Shown: positions 24,738 to 35,231 of the stretch, piece by piece
How positions within the stretch are numbered: position 1 is the stretch's first letter
How the letters are laid out: the number at the start of each line of letters is the position of its first letter
From: Symbiodinium natans
Lineage: Eukaryota; Sar; Dinophyceae; Suessiales; Symbiodiniaceae
NCBI GenBank assembly: GCA_905221605.1
Contig: CAJNDS010000667.1
Location: 1-64,000 of the forward strand
Direction: 5' to 3'
DNA length: 64,000 nucleotides
Made by a program: the position numbers and the translations under genes
Notes under the pieces: generated by a model
The model's database searches: none
Told to the model about the DNA's origin: nothing
The model's input: only the letters and a program-made list of their open reading frames with translations

Positions 24738-25078
24738 AGGGCGTCCGCGGCGTACTACGTTTGTACTCAAAAAGTCGACTTTCCAGCCACGGAAGCTCCG
24801 CGTGCCCGCGGCGTACTACGTTTGTACTACAAAAGTCGACTTTCCAGCCACGGAAGCTCCGGGTGCCCCCGGCGTACTATACGTCTGTGCTACAAAAGTC
24901 GACTTTCCAGCCACGGAAGCTCCGCGTGTCCGCGGCGTACTACGTTTGTACTACAAAAAGTCGACTTTCCAGCCACGGAAGCTCCGTGTGTCCGTGGCGT
25001 ACTACGTTTGTACTACAAAAGTCGATTTTCCAGCCACGGAAGTCCCCGGCGTACTACGTCTGTACTGCACAAGTCGAC
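24738..25078. repeat. Approximately 61-bp tandem repeat, six copies
   Basis: Unit contains GTCGACTTTCC, CAGCCACGGAAGCTCC and GGCGTACTACGT. Later copies diverge and shorten. The CCAGCCACGGAAGCTCC part also occurs inside the preceding 42-bp array. Confidence 0.9.
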
Positions 25079-25585
25079 AAAAAAAACGCAAAAAAACTAC
25101 GGCTTTCGCACCGCGAGCACGCGAAAACCCGCAGAGGGGTTACGTTTGCATGTCAAGAAACGCAAAAACACGACGGTTTTGGCACCGCTCCAACGCCGAA
25201 ACCCGCAGAGGGGTTACGTTTGTATGTCACAAAACGCAAAAACACGACTGTTTTGGCACCGCGCCAACGCCGAAACCCGCAGAGGGTTGTCTGCGGCCAC
25301 GCAAAAAAGTACCAAAAACGACGGTTTTAGCACCGCGACCCGGCGATTACCCGCAGAGGGTTGTCCGCGGACCTAAAGAAACGTAAAAAACGACGGTTTT
25401 AGCACCGCGACCACGCCGAAGCCCGCAGAGGGTTGTCCGCGGACACAAAGAAACGTAAAAAAACGACGGTTTTAGCACCGCGACCGCGCCGAAACCCGCA
25501 GAGGGTTGTCCGCGCAAATCAAGAAACGTAAAAAAACGACGGTTTTAGCACCGCGACCACGCCGAAACCCGCAGAGGGTTGCAAT
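25078..25585. repeat. Approximately 65-70-bp tandem repeat, about seven copies
   Basis: Unit contains ACGACGGTTTT, GCACCGCGACC and AACCCGCAGAGGG. The copies become more uniform towards the right end. Confidence 0.9.
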
Positions 25586-25704
25586 CCCGATTGGCGACGT
25601 CAGCCCAGCCCGCCGCCTTAGAAAGAGTAATTTTAATTTAGAGATCTAGGACTGGGTACGAAGGTCTACTAAATTCTACGTAAATCTCGTATTTTCTATT
25701 AACT
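25586..25704. other. Short spacer between satellites
   Basis: Unique AT-rich sequence; nothing recognised. Confidence 0.6.
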
Positions 25705-26055
25705 TCTACTTCACTCTATGCAATTCACTCTATGCACTTCACTCTATGCACTTCGCTCTATGCAATTCACACTATGCAATTCACTCTATGCAATTCACTC
25801 TATGCAATTCACTCTATGCACTTCACTCTATGCACTTCACTCTATGCACTTCACTCTATGCACTTGACTCTATGCACTTCACTCTATGCACTTGACTTCT
25901 ATGCACTTCACTCTATGCGCTTGACTCTATGCACTTCACTCTATGCACTTCACTCTATGCACTTCACTCTATGCACTTCACTCTATGCGCTTCACTCTAT
26001 GCACTTCACTCCATGCTCTTGACGCTACGCACTTCACTCTATGTACTTCACTCTC
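25705..26055. repeat. 14-bp repeat TTCACTCTATGCAC
   Basis: About 25 copies with CTTCACT/CTTGACT/AATTCACT variants. Open frames through it are periodic artefacts. Confidence 0.93.
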
Positions 26056-26280
26056 TGTTGTTGGGTCAGAGGGCTCCGCACGGAAGAACCCTTCGCGATG
26101 CTTTCGGGAAAAACAATCTAATTTGAAAATGCAGATGTTTGTAAGGCTTGAAACAAAAAAATTGAACTGTTTGAACGTGACACATAGATCACAACTAACG
26201 ATACACACGAATGTTGGAAATTCCCACACCAAAACAAAAAAATCAAATTTCAAGATACGGGCGGAAGCGCTTAATTTTTG
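26056..26280. other. Spacer, AT-rich
   Basis: A-rich unique sequence with no gene. Confidence 0.5.
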
Positions 26281-26282
26281 TT

Positions 26283-26615
26283 TAGCCGTGGCTGCGCAAC
26301 TTTTCGTCTTACTGTTGCTTAGCCGTGGCTCTCTCTCTCTATCGGCCAGGGCTAAGCAATCAAGAACACCTCCAACCTTGGCGAAAGGGTTTTGTTTTTG
26401 CTGAGGCGTGGCTGCGAGGCTCCTTGGCAGCCAGGGCTAAGCAAGAAACAACACATCCAACCCTGACGGAAGCGGTTTGTTTTCGCTTAGCCACGGCTAT
26501 GAGGCTCCTTTGCAGCCAGGGCTAAGCAAATAGAAAATCAACCTTGTCGGAATGCGCTACCTTTTTTGCTCAGCCGTGACTGTGAGGCTCCGCTGCAGCC
26601 AGTGCTTAGCTATCT
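26283..26615. repeat. Approximately 84-bp hairpin-bearing tandem repeat, four to five copies
   Basis: Each unit starts near CTTAGCCGTGGCT and carries AGCCAGGGCTAAG about 20 bp later; these are near-perfect inverted arms, so every copy can fold into a stem. Units also share AACCTTG/AACCCTG and GGTTTTG/GGTTTG segments. Confidence 0.8.
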
Positions 26616-26624
26616 TCTCTAGTT

Positions 26625-26895
26625 TCCACAGAAAAACCCTCTCTTTTCTCTATATTTCCATGGGAAAACCTCTATTTTCTCTGTATTTACATGAGAAAAT
26701 CTCTATTTTCGTTGGATTTCATGGGAAACCTTTTTGTCCTTTAGATTTGCATTGGAAACTTTTTTTACGTGCTTTTTTACAAGGAAATAGCAAGTCTTTT
26801 TATCTACAGTCGAATAGGAAATGTTAATCTTTCTACGCGTTGTAAATAGGAACATCTGTGTTTTCTCCCTTACTTGAAAACTTGAACTTCTTGAT
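26625..26895. repeat. Degenerate approximately 30-35-bp repeat, CTATTTTC/ATGGGAAA
   Basis: About eight diverged copies of a T-rich then GGAAA unit. Confidence 0.65.
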
Positions 26896-26979
26896 ATCTT
26901 GGTAGGAAAACATCTTCTTAGCAGTGGGCTTTCTATCTTCTTTTTAACAAGATTCATATGCATCAGAAAAACGTGGGCA

Positions 26980-27720
26980 GCAAAACGGAAAGCTTCAATC
27001 AGAAAGCGGGAGTGCAAACAGAAGACGACGAGAAAAACAAATGCGACATTCGGAAAACGCGCAGCATTAAAACGAAGAGGCTCAGTGCGAAAACGCGACA
27101 AACTTCGAACGTGCGAACGGAACCGCGACAGGAGAAGAAGAAAAGTTTGGTCATTTGGTCCATCGAGTGTGTCCGGAAGCCTCAATCCTAAAAACGAAGG
27201 AGCTAATCGGAAAAACGTGCAGCAGCAAAACGAAGAGGCTCAGTGCGAAAACGTGACAAGCTTCGATCGCGCGAACGGAATTGCGACAGGAGGAGAAGAA
27301 AAGTTTGGTCATTTGGTCATTCGCATGTGTCCAAAAGCCCCAATCCGAAATCGATTGCACTAGTCGGAAAAACGCGCAGTCGTAAAACGAAGAGGCTCAG
27401 TGCTAAAACACGACAAGCTTCAAATGTGCGAACGGACATGCGACAAGAGGAGCAGAAAGGTTTGGTCATTGGGTCTTTCGCGTGTCCGAAATCCCCAATC
27501 CAAAAAAAGAAGGAGCTAGTCGGAAAAACGTGCAGCCGTAAAACAAAGAGGCTCAGTGCGAAAACGCGACAAGCTTCGATCGTGTGAACGGAAGCGCGCC
27601 AGGCGCAGAAGCAAAGCTTGGTCATTTGGTCAATCGCATGTGTCCCCAAGCCCCAATCCGAAAAAACAGGAGACGCGCAGCCGTAAAACGAAGAGGCTCA
27701 GTGCGAAAACGCGACAGTGA
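26980..27720. repeat. Approximately 160-bp tandem repeat, five copies
   Basis: Anchors such as AAACGAAGAGGCTCAGTGC recur at about 27075, 27228, 27385, 27545 and 27690, followed by a GAACGG and a TTTGGTCATT segment. Both strands stay partly open across the copies, which explains several 100-residue frames. Confidence 0.85.
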
Positions 27721-27769
27721 GTGCAATCTGAACGCGCGCCAGGCGGAGAAGAAAAGTTTGGTCATTTCT

Positions 27770-28135
27770 TGCCGCTGAAATCTTGGTTTCACGTTGCGCT
27801 CACGAAGGCCCCTTCGGTGAAATCTTGGTCTCAGGTTGGGATCAGTAAGGCCCCCGGCGAAATCTGGAAATTCGGTTTTCAAGGCGGGAAGAAGCCCCTC
27901 CGGTGAAATCTTGGTTTCAAGTTGATGCGAAACGGTGAAATCTTGGTTTCAAGTTAATCGCAAAAAAGCACTTCTGGTGAAATCTTTGGGTCCAAGAAGG
28001 CACTTCCGGTGAATCTTGGTGTCCCCTCCGGTCAAATGTTGGTTTCAGACTCATCCCAAGAAGGCCCCTCCGCTGAAATGTTGGTTTCAAGTTGGGCCCA
28101 AAGCGCACCTCCGGTGAAATCTTGGCTTCTCAAGT
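27770..28135. repeat. GGTGAAATCTTGG satellite, left block
   Basis: About nine copies of a 35-45-bp unit with GGTGAAATCTTGG, TTTCAAGTTG and AAGGCCCCTCC segments. The same family resumes at 29075. Confidence 0.85.
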
Positions 28136-28279
28136 TGACATTTAGGGTTTAGCTAGGGTTTACCTGCGCTGGCAGAGTTAAAGTACCAGGTTTTATTGAG
28201 GTCAGGGATTCCCGATTCCCCTCCCTCCCCACCAAACGGAAAAGCCCAACCAATGACTTGCTAGGTAGCCCTTGGGATT

Positions 28280-29068
28280 TCTTTAGGGGCACTATGAAAC
28301 CCCCAAACCCTCAATCCTTAACCCTATGCCCTAAACCCTAAGCCCTTCGTGCCCAAAGCTCAGCTCTTTACTGCTCAACACCACATACCCTGAAAACCTA
28401 GGACCCAGAGTAGGCCTTTGTTCCCGTTTTTTGGGGCTTGGCTCCTTTACACCAAAACGGGCACCTTTCTATTGCCCAAGATGTGTGTATTCCTAAGCCA
28501 TGTCTGAACCCTGCAAGCCATAAACAAGCCTTGAACCCCACCAAGCCCTAAACCGTATATCCTTTACCCTAAACCCTAAACTCTCAGCCCCAAGCCCTAA
28601 ACCCTAAACCCTAAACCCTAAACCCTAAATTCCCACCCTTTTCTAGGGTGCCTGGACCCAGAACTATGCCCGGCAACCCACAAGACCTTTACTGGGTTGA
28701 AGTTGTCGACTACAGGCCCTTAGGGCTCACCGTGCCTCAACGCTCAGCTGTGGACCACAAAAGTACTCCTTACTCCCTTTCACGGCAACACCTCAACACG
28801 ACTGGACGCACTGGAGAACTGGAGGCCCCCTGGTCGCTGACAGAGGGGGACCATGAAATTGTCGGACTACATTGGAAATATGCGCCTTCGCGTGACATGC
28901 CGCACACCCCTTTCCGAACCCTGGGTGTGTCGGGGTGCCATTTCCACATCGCTGCACAGCGAGACACCCTAAACCCTAAATAAACCCTAAGCCCCTAAGC
29001 TCTAAAACCCTACCCCAAATCCCAAGCCATAAGCCCTAAACCCTAAACCCTAAACCCTCGATCCCAAA
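28280..29068. repeat. Interstitial telomere-like CCCTAAA repeats, degenerate
   Basis: CCCTAAA (TTTAGGG) heptamers in clusters at about 28310-28350, 28535-28630 (four to five perfect tandem copies) and 28965-29060, mixed with variants such as CCCTAAG and CCCCAAG. About 340 bp of unique sequence with a 111-codon frame lies between the last two clusters. The heptamer is the plant/dinoflagellate-type telomere repeat; here it is internal and decayed. Confidence 0.8.
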
Positions 29069-29074
29069 CCCTGA

Positions 29075-29395
29075 AGGTCCCTCCGGTGAAATCCTGGTTT
29101 CATTATGAGCTCAAAAAGGCCTCCCGGTCAAATCTAGGTTTCACGTTGATTCCAAAAATGCCCCTGCCGGCGAGATAAGTTGGGCGCAAGGCCCTTCCGG
29201 TGAAATCTTGGTCTCAAGTTGGGCCGGACAAGCCTCTCCTTGGTTTCATGTTGCCCCCCCCCGCCCCCGGTGAAATCTTGGCTTCCTTTTTGGAGCCAAG
29301 AAGGCCTTTCCAGTGAAATCTTTTTCAAATTGGGCCCAAGGCCCTTTCGGCGAAATCTTGGTTCAAGCTGATCTAAAAGTTTAGCGGCGAAATTT
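29075..29395. repeat. GGTGAAATCTTGG satellite, right block
   Basis: About seven copies of the same unit as 27770-28135, in the same orientation. It flanks the telomere-like block. Confidence 0.8.
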
Positions 29396-29998
29396 CAACC
29401 TTCAATTCTCCTTACTTTCCCCAAACTCACAAATCGCACTTTTTCACTCACAGGCGGTAGGCGACTACTGTGCTGTTGGGCCCCAACTTGAGCCTAGATA
29501 GCGCATTGGGTGTGAAACTGAAATGTTTGTTACGCCCTCACCAGACGTTTGTCGCATGCTTTCGCATCGTCTGGTTTCTCAAACACTTTCAAACACATTG
29601 TCATGGCTTGCCCTTGACCTCCACTTCTCGCATGCGGTCTTTGGTCGATTAGGCATTCGCCATCACTTCCTTTCTCGCATCTTCACAATCAAACCATCAT
29701 TTAAACACTGGGCTTGTGAAACTTTGCAAAATGCGTGAAACATTGGTGAGAATTACAGCTCTGTGGCTGATGCCTAGCTCACTCACTCTTTCCAATCAGC
29801 TGTTTTGCGGTTTCCCAGGCGTCCTGTTTCGTACGCCCTCATGGCTTTTCGCCTTGAATATTGGGTTCGATCCCAACATCCCTTTATCGAATTTCCCGGC
29901 TCACCTCAGATCTTTTCTTGACAATCTGCTTCACAAAAGGGTTCGCTCTCTCTCTTCGGTCTCCATGATCCTTTTCGCCTTGCTTGACGTAGGCGACT
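29396..29998. other. No gene recognised
   Basis: T/C-rich text with short frames; nothing recognised. Confidence 0.5.
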
Positions 29999-30169
29999 TT
30001 ACTTTTCACCCTTTGTATTGCTCTTCTCCATTTTCTTCTCAACCTTCTTCTTGTCTTTCTTGTCCTTCTTCTCAGCCTTCTTCGCATCTTTCCTCTCCTT
30101 CTTTTCAAGGCTGAGACGCCTTCCTTTGATCTTTTGCGCCATTTCCCAGAAGGTCTTCTCATCCATCAT
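29999..30169 (-). CDS. Possible small Lys-rich ORF (56 aa)
   Basis: A minus-strand frame starting ATG ATG encodes a short Phe-Trp-containing head and then an extremely Lys/Glu-rich helix-like tail (KKAEKKDKKDKKK). The frame is open upstream for a further Glu-rich stretch before an in-frame TGA. It could be the end of an exon or a low-complexity chance frame in an AAG/GAG-rich strand. No function can be assigned. It lies just outside the B2 repeat of element 3. Confidence 0.2.
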   Translation of the reverse strand: MMDEKTFWEMAQKIKGRRLSLEKKERKDAKKAEKKDKKDKKKVEKKMEKSNTKGEK

Positions 30170-30206
30170 CTTGCTGTCATTCCATTCCTCTTCTTCCTCC
30201 TTCTTT

Positions 30207-30384
30207 TTTTCATAAAGGGATTTTCAAACCTCCAAGAAAACTCTTAAGATGTTCTTAAAGGAAATTGCAAAGCTCAGCACTCACATGAAGGTGCAATCGC
30301 AAAGCAACGGATCCCACATGCCTGAAAGCTCGGATGCACTCTTTTTTCGCACGGGGCGAAACGGATCTGGCGTCCGCCCCCTTC
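30207..30384 (-). repeat. Element 3 B2 repeat (178 bp)
   Basis: Near-identical to 30895-31072; differences are a couple of substitutions and two one-base indels. Confidence 0.9.
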
Positions 30385-30894
30385 GGGGGCGTGGGTGAGG
30401 CGGGTGGGAGAGTAGCACGTACGCCAGCTACGGGCTACTGCACTACGGAGCTGTGGCTACAGCTTCTGCGGATTTGGCGTGAAACCAACGAGCCCTGCAG
30501 GGCGGACACAGAAGAGTCTGTCAAGCAGGTCAAAGCACGGCAGTGCACACAACTGCTCATGGCACCCGGGCCAGAGCAGGGAGTGGTGGGTGGGTAAAAT
30601 TTTCACTCTCTGGAGCTCACACTTGAGCACTGCGTTGCAGCCGGGATGGCAACCCGTTCAAGAAAATTTCTGCACATGAAGGAAAAACGCAAGTCAAGCA
30701 AAACGTGACCCCACAAAACTGCATTGTACACCAAGCACACGCACGCGCACAGGCAGTGATGCATTGTGCCCTCAAAGCTTGCACAGGCGACCATCGGCAG
30801 ATGTCCAAGAAAATCTCAGTTTGAAAACGCTCGTACCCTCGCTGTCCTAAAATGAAAAAGGGATCGTAGATGCGCTTGCTTTCTACTAAATCCC
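30385..30894 (-). repeat. Element 3 A2-like block (510 bp)
   Basis: The unique block between the two B copies. Position corresponds to A2 in elements 1 and 2. No second copy is found in the window, so it is named by position only. Confidence 0.5.
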
Positions 30895-31072
30895 TTTTCA
30901 TAAAAGATTTTCAAACCTCCAAGAAAACTCTTAAGATGTTCTTAAAGGAAATTGCAAAGCTCAGCACTCACATGAAGGTGCAATCGCAAAGAAACGGATC
31001 CCACATGCCTGAAAGCTCGGATGCACTCTTTTTTTCGCATGGGGCGAAACGGATCTGGCGTCCGCCCCCTTC
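30895..31072 (-). repeat. Element 3 B1 repeat (178 bp)
   Basis: Direct repeat of 30207-30384. The end of the RNase H reading frame appears to run into this copy. Confidence 0.9.
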
Positions 31073-32600
31073 ACCCCACTTTCAAATTTTACCAAGGGCG
31101 CCAAGATCAACAAGGTCAAAACCACTGATGGGACACGAGGGAGTGACCCTGCGACATTGAACCTTATGCAAAACCCGAAGGTAGCACGTGACGGCTCGTC
31201 TGCGACATTGCTTGGACTCGCCACTCGAGCGAACCACGTCCATGAAGGGGAAAGTTTTCCGACTCCTCGAAAGAAAGGAGGATTTCCCGCACGTGAGGGT
31301 TGGCAGAGGTGCCCTTTATGTAGGAGTCTTGTGCCTGCACATTATCGATGAAAAACAGAGCGTGCTGCGAAGCAATGAATTGGTGCCAAACTCTCCTTGC
31401 CACCGCAACTGCATATGATTCAATAGGCCCGATAATGTGTCGCATTGAGGAAGACCATTTGCTGATCAAATGATCGGGAACAAAAGACCCAAAGCAAGAA
31501 TGCAGCCTTCCTTGCACTACAAGGACCCCACCAATCGAGTGCACTTCACCCTCACTGGTGCCATCCGTGAAGACGTGCACAACATGGCTTGCCACACCAC
31601 AAGGCACCTGGCGAGGCTCACAAGCACGAAGACGCGCAATGAACAAACGCAGCGAATCTCTTGCTGCATCGTCCAAGACCAACTCGTCGGAACAATGCCC
31701 CCTTGCCCACGAGCGAATGTCCGCCATGATCAAACGGCCCGACTTTCCAAGTATGTATGAATCGGTGTAATGGAGCCGACCCATGAGACTGAGATAACGC
31801 TTTCGAGAGATCACTCCCTCGCGCAGAAACTCTTCAAGAGACACCACGAGCTCCTCAGCACGACCAGGCTTGTTCCTTACGCACCAAACCCTCATCACAC
31901 CTTGAACAATCGACCTCAACCCCCAACATGGTGGCAGCGGCTGAAAGGGACTCAGCTTGTCGTCAGCGAGGCGAACCCGAGAAGGGAACACAAGGCAGTC
32001 ATTGTACTCATGGTATTGTCTGAGACGGCACTCGGTGACATTGCAGGGAAGTCGTCGAAAAAGTTTCCCCATGGGATCAAAAGCTCAACTCCCAACCTCC
32101 GCAACAATCTCAAGAGACGGTTGAAATGCAGCACCGAGGCTGCGCTGCCAAAAGGCAACGCCTTCGACTTGAAAAGACCCGGCACCAGCGTATAAGGGTT
32201 AAGCAAAGCGATAACTGCCCAAGCCCGCGAGTCGGCCGACACCGCAAACTGTTTGTAAGCAGCTCGAAGATCAAGTGTGGTTAAAGCGGCTGATGCCCCG
32301 CCTTCTTCCACCACGACGCACACGGCCTTTGAGCACAAGCTCCGAAGAAAGTGCAAGCTCAAAATCATGCCCCACACATGGCCCTTGCCCAAAAAGGTGC
32401 AGATTAGCTGATGAAGCGCATTCCAGCTTATCCATAGACCCAAAGGCAAGATTCACTTGTTCTTGGTGAAATCATCAACAGGCCGCAGCTTACGCCCGGC
32501 AGCAGAAGTCTGTTCCACCCCAAAACGCCAAGTGGGCAACCAGCCAGAGGGATCCTGTCATCCAGCTGCTGCGACGACAGAGGTCCCTTCAACATACCAC
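30961..32600 (-). pseudogene. Broken reverse transcriptase-RNase H, element 3
   Basis: Pieces in different minus-strand frames add up to an RT: RFGVEQ and KLRPVDDFT near 32520-32460, then NLAFGSMDKLE (frame change near 32455), LDLRAAYKQF (motif A, Asp), LPFGSAAS (motif B) and FFDDFPA (motif C, Asp-Asp) in 32449-31952. A further shift near 31960-32070 leads to the thumb and RNase H (FTDGTSEG Asp, Glu of ESYAVA, FIDN Asp). A last shift near 31225 is needed to reach NVADEPSR, the final RNase H Asp. At least four frame changes make it a pseudogene. The RFG..Q/VDDF/FFDDFPA signature differs from the YVDD-type RT of elements 1 and 2. Confidence 0.85.
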
Positions 32601-32640
32601 TCTCCACCTTCTGCATCGTCTTTTCCACAGCTCACGCGCG

Positions 32641-33585
32641 TTGCGATCCTAAGCTGAGCAAAAACGCCCATGTCAACCCAGCCGATTGACAACGCAATCT
32701 TCTTCAGAAGTAGAAGCCTTTTCCCTTGCAACACTGCAACCTTAGGGTCTAACGACTTGCGAAGGCCTGCTTCCTTGGCCTAAGATTAAGAGCCCACTGG
32801 ATCAACATAAAGTCAGAACATTTGGTACGGCAAACACCCATGCGCTTCTACCCTGCATTGTGCAGTTGGCTGTGTTCCCTTAAGATCCCAAGATCCCACT
32901 GGCTGATCACTACCCTCCCTGCGGAAGAGGTTGGCACTGGTTGGTTTACCGCATGTCTTGGTAATGACAAAGTCGAACATTGACCGCTGCGGTGGCCTTT
33001 AAGTACGTCGTTAAGTGCCTGCAGGCAGGTCTGCATGCTTGCAGCAGTGATTCAGATGACAAACACCAAGTGCTTTAACCTGCAATGCAGTTGGCCAATA
33101 CAGAAGACCCAGGCTGATCACCCTGCCAACTCTTCCACAGGCACTGGTGGTTTACCGCATCTTGGTTTTACAACAGTTGAACATCGACCGCTGTGGCATT
33201 TCAAACAGACCGTCCGTTCTTGGAATGTCTGCCAAGGTGACGGCCTTGGAGGAACTGCTCCATGTCTAACAAACGCCTTGGATCAAGGCTACGTCCCTTA
33301 ACGACGATCTGACAGCTTTCCACAATGGGTCACAAGCCCACCAAAACAACCAAAACCAACCAAGCAATGCAAGAACCAACCAAACGCGGAATTACAAATT
33401 TGAATCCACGCTCAGTACCCAAGCTTGTTAATAGTTTCCATTCAAAGCCAATGCAGGACCAAGTTAAGTGGAGAAATTGCAAAATGCAATTATGTGCCAG
33501 AAGAATTTAAAATCACACACTCTGTTAGCACTGGTGGTTTACTGCATGTCTTGGTTGTTAACCGCTGCGGTGGTCTTTGCAACTC
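32641..33585. repeat. Diverged repeats with GGTTTACCGCAT core
   Basis: No gene. A segment with GCACTGG, GGTTTACCGCATGTCTTGG and ACCGCTG(C/T)GGTGG recurs at about 32930-33000, 33138-33200 and 33528-33580, the first two also sharing about 80 bp of upstream sequence. Confidence 0.6.
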
Positions 33586-34240
33586 TTGCTTGTCGGTCTT
33601 GTTGGGCTTGACATAACAGGTAAAACAAAGTCAGCGCGCTCAAACCACCAAACACACCACGCAACCACCAAGAACCAAAGAAACAGAAGAAACAAAGCAA
33701 GCAAAGGCGCTGAACTACTAGGTAACCCCACGCACTTAGTGATCAAAGTCGCGTTAAAGTTCCGGTGCAATCATACAGCACAGAGCGCAAATTGCAACAC
33801 TGCCAGATTCTTAAAAAATCATGTAGCTACTGGTGCAACATCATTTGAATTAAACCAAGGTTATCACTCGATAGTCAGGATTACGTACCCATCGTCTTTT
33901 TTTTTTTGGACTGGCGCCTCTTTACTACATCAGTAGCACAGTAGGCCGGTCTTGTTGGGCTCGACGTAAAGGGTGAAACAAAGTCAGCGCTCACAACCGC
34001 AAGACACAACAAGCAACCACCAAGCAAACAGACACCGAAGAAACAAAGCGAGCAATCGCGCTGAACTACTAGATACCCCACGGACTCAGTACTCGAGGTC
34101 GTCAATGAAGTCCCGGTTCACAAGGAAGCACAGAGCTTGTGGGGGAGTCGCAAATTGCGACGTTGCCAGATTCTCAAAACCACCATCATGTAGCCACTGG
34201 TGCGACAGCGGTTATTCAAACCGAGGTCATCAGAAGAGGT
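33586..34240. repeat. Repeat family R, copies a and b
   Basis: Two diverged copies of about 280-300 bp (about 33590-33875 and 33945-34230). Shared landmarks in order: GTCTTGTTGGGCT, AAACAAAGTCAGCGC, GAACTACTAGGT/GAT, CACAGAG, TTGCCAGATTCT, ATCATGTAGC and CACTGGTGC. A third, cut copy c is at 34945-35071. Confidence 0.75.
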
Positions 34241-34699
34241 TCGGATCACGTACTCGTTGTCAAGGACAGACAACCGACACTCAATGGCGAAAGGATGTTG
34301 CAAGTCAGACTCCCTAGGGGGGATGAGAGATGTGCATATGCCCCATGGTGGTCAGCCAGTAGGGACTTAACAGCGAGAACAATCAAGCAAGACCGGCCCA
34401 GGGCACTCCATGGTGGTCAGCCAGTGGAGTAGCTCCGAGCACAGGGTTTTCCGTCAACCTGGGTACAAGTGCCCAGAAAGGTGCTCGCGCACGGCCAGAG
34501 GGGGGGCGAGAATAGCTGCAGCTACCGATTCCACGGGGAGAGTCCACAGCGAGTCATCAAACCCTTAACGCCACAGGGTTGATAATGACAACGAGGAACC
34601 TCCCAGTCCAGGCATCTCACACAGGGCCACGCCACCTTGGCGCTGGCCTGCGCATCGGCACGCATCAGGTCCCTCCAAACCCAAACCCGCGAGGTACGT
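34241..34699. other. No gene recognised; small duplication
   Basis: CATGGTGGTCAGCCAGT occurs twice (about 34345 and 34412). Nothing else is recognised. Confidence 0.5.
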
Positions 34700-34965
34700 C
34701 GGTAAGGAGATGGGAGGGATCACATCACATTGGTGCCGAGGTGCAGGATCTCCACGGTATTGCTACTTTGGTCCAATCAGAGCCTTCAGGTAACATCCAC
34801 GCGGGCGGGGAGCCCACTTGCCCTGCCGCAGGCCAAGCTCAGACGAGGGTGACCCTCCAGAGTCACAAGAGGGCCAGGTTGTTCTAAAGTGGAGAATGGC
34901 TCCCTGCCAAGTCAGCGGGCGCATAACCTCCACGTAGAAGTGTCCACAGCCAGCGCGCCGAACTG
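34700..34965 (-). pseudogene. Fragment of the mobile-element polyprotein found at 53 kb
   Basis: Minus-strand translation contains GCGHFYVE.M.PL.WQGAI, matching the frame at 53919-52933. DNA similarity extends over about 34700-34962 against about 53362-53620, including GGAGATG...GGGATCACATCAC-like and CTTGCCCTGCCGCAGGCCA-like segments. Indels break the frame. It is a decayed copy in the same orientation as the main element, abutting repeat R copy c. Confidence 0.75.
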
Positions 34966-35073
34966 CTAGGTCACCCTGTGCACTCAGTACTCGAAATCGT
35001 CGAAGAGGCCGGGAGCACACATGTAGCACCGAGTGCGGGGGTGCGTCGCAAGTTGCGACGTTGCCAGATTCAC
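34945..35073. repeat. Repeat family R, copy c (cut by element 1)
   Basis: Matches copies a and b from GAACTGCTAGGT through TTGCCAGATTC and stops at about 35071. From 35074 the sequence is the B2 end of element 1, so copy c is the pre-insertion target at this side. Confidence 0.75.
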
Positions 35074-35231
35074 TTGTTCAGGCGTTTGGGCCAAAGGGGG
35101 GAAGGGGAGTGAGAGGGGCCTAAACCACAACTAAACCCTCAGCGCAAGAGCGCACCTTTTGCATGGTTGGTGCAGATCCGACCCCACCACCCGTTGGTGA
35201 TAGGATGCAGCGCCGAACGGACATATGCCCC
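35074..35231 (-). repeat. Element 1 B2 repeat (158 bp)
   Basis: Identical to 35848-36005. Its outer edge at 35074 is the element end, next to TTGCCAGATTC of repeat R. Confidence 0.95.

Larger units (their letters stand above)
30207..32640 (-). mobile_element. Element 3: decayed YR-type retroelement, 3' part
   Basis: In minus orientation: broken RT-RNase H (about 32600-30961), then a direct repeat (31072-30895), a 510-bp unique block (30894-30385), and a second copy of the repeat (30384-30207). This is the same B1-A2-B2 tail as in elements 1 and 2. No tyrosine recombinase, gag or A1 copy is seen to the right, so the 5' half is missing or unrecognisable. Assignment to YR elements rests on the repeat layout and RT type. 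Confidence 0.6.

Noticed and set aside
23261-25386. Frames of 440-660 codons on both strands encoding 14-residue repeats
   Set aside because: They are the 42-bp satellite read in different phases, open simultaneously on both strands, with no non-repeat domain.
23443-26060. CRISPR-like array
   Set aside because: Units are contiguous tandem repeats without unique spacers, and the context is eukaryotic.
26899-27906. Lys/Arg-rich frames over the 160-bp repeats
   Set aside because: Each copy gives the same peptide in several phases; indels between copies shift frame freely, so no protein-level constraint.
28648-28983. 111-codon frame between telomere-like clusters
   Set aside because: No recognisable motif and flanked by degenerate heptamers whose stop-free frames extend it.
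29855-29885. tRNA-like GGGTTCGATCCC
   Set aside because: The T-stem cannot pair properly and no acceptor or anticodon arms are found around it.
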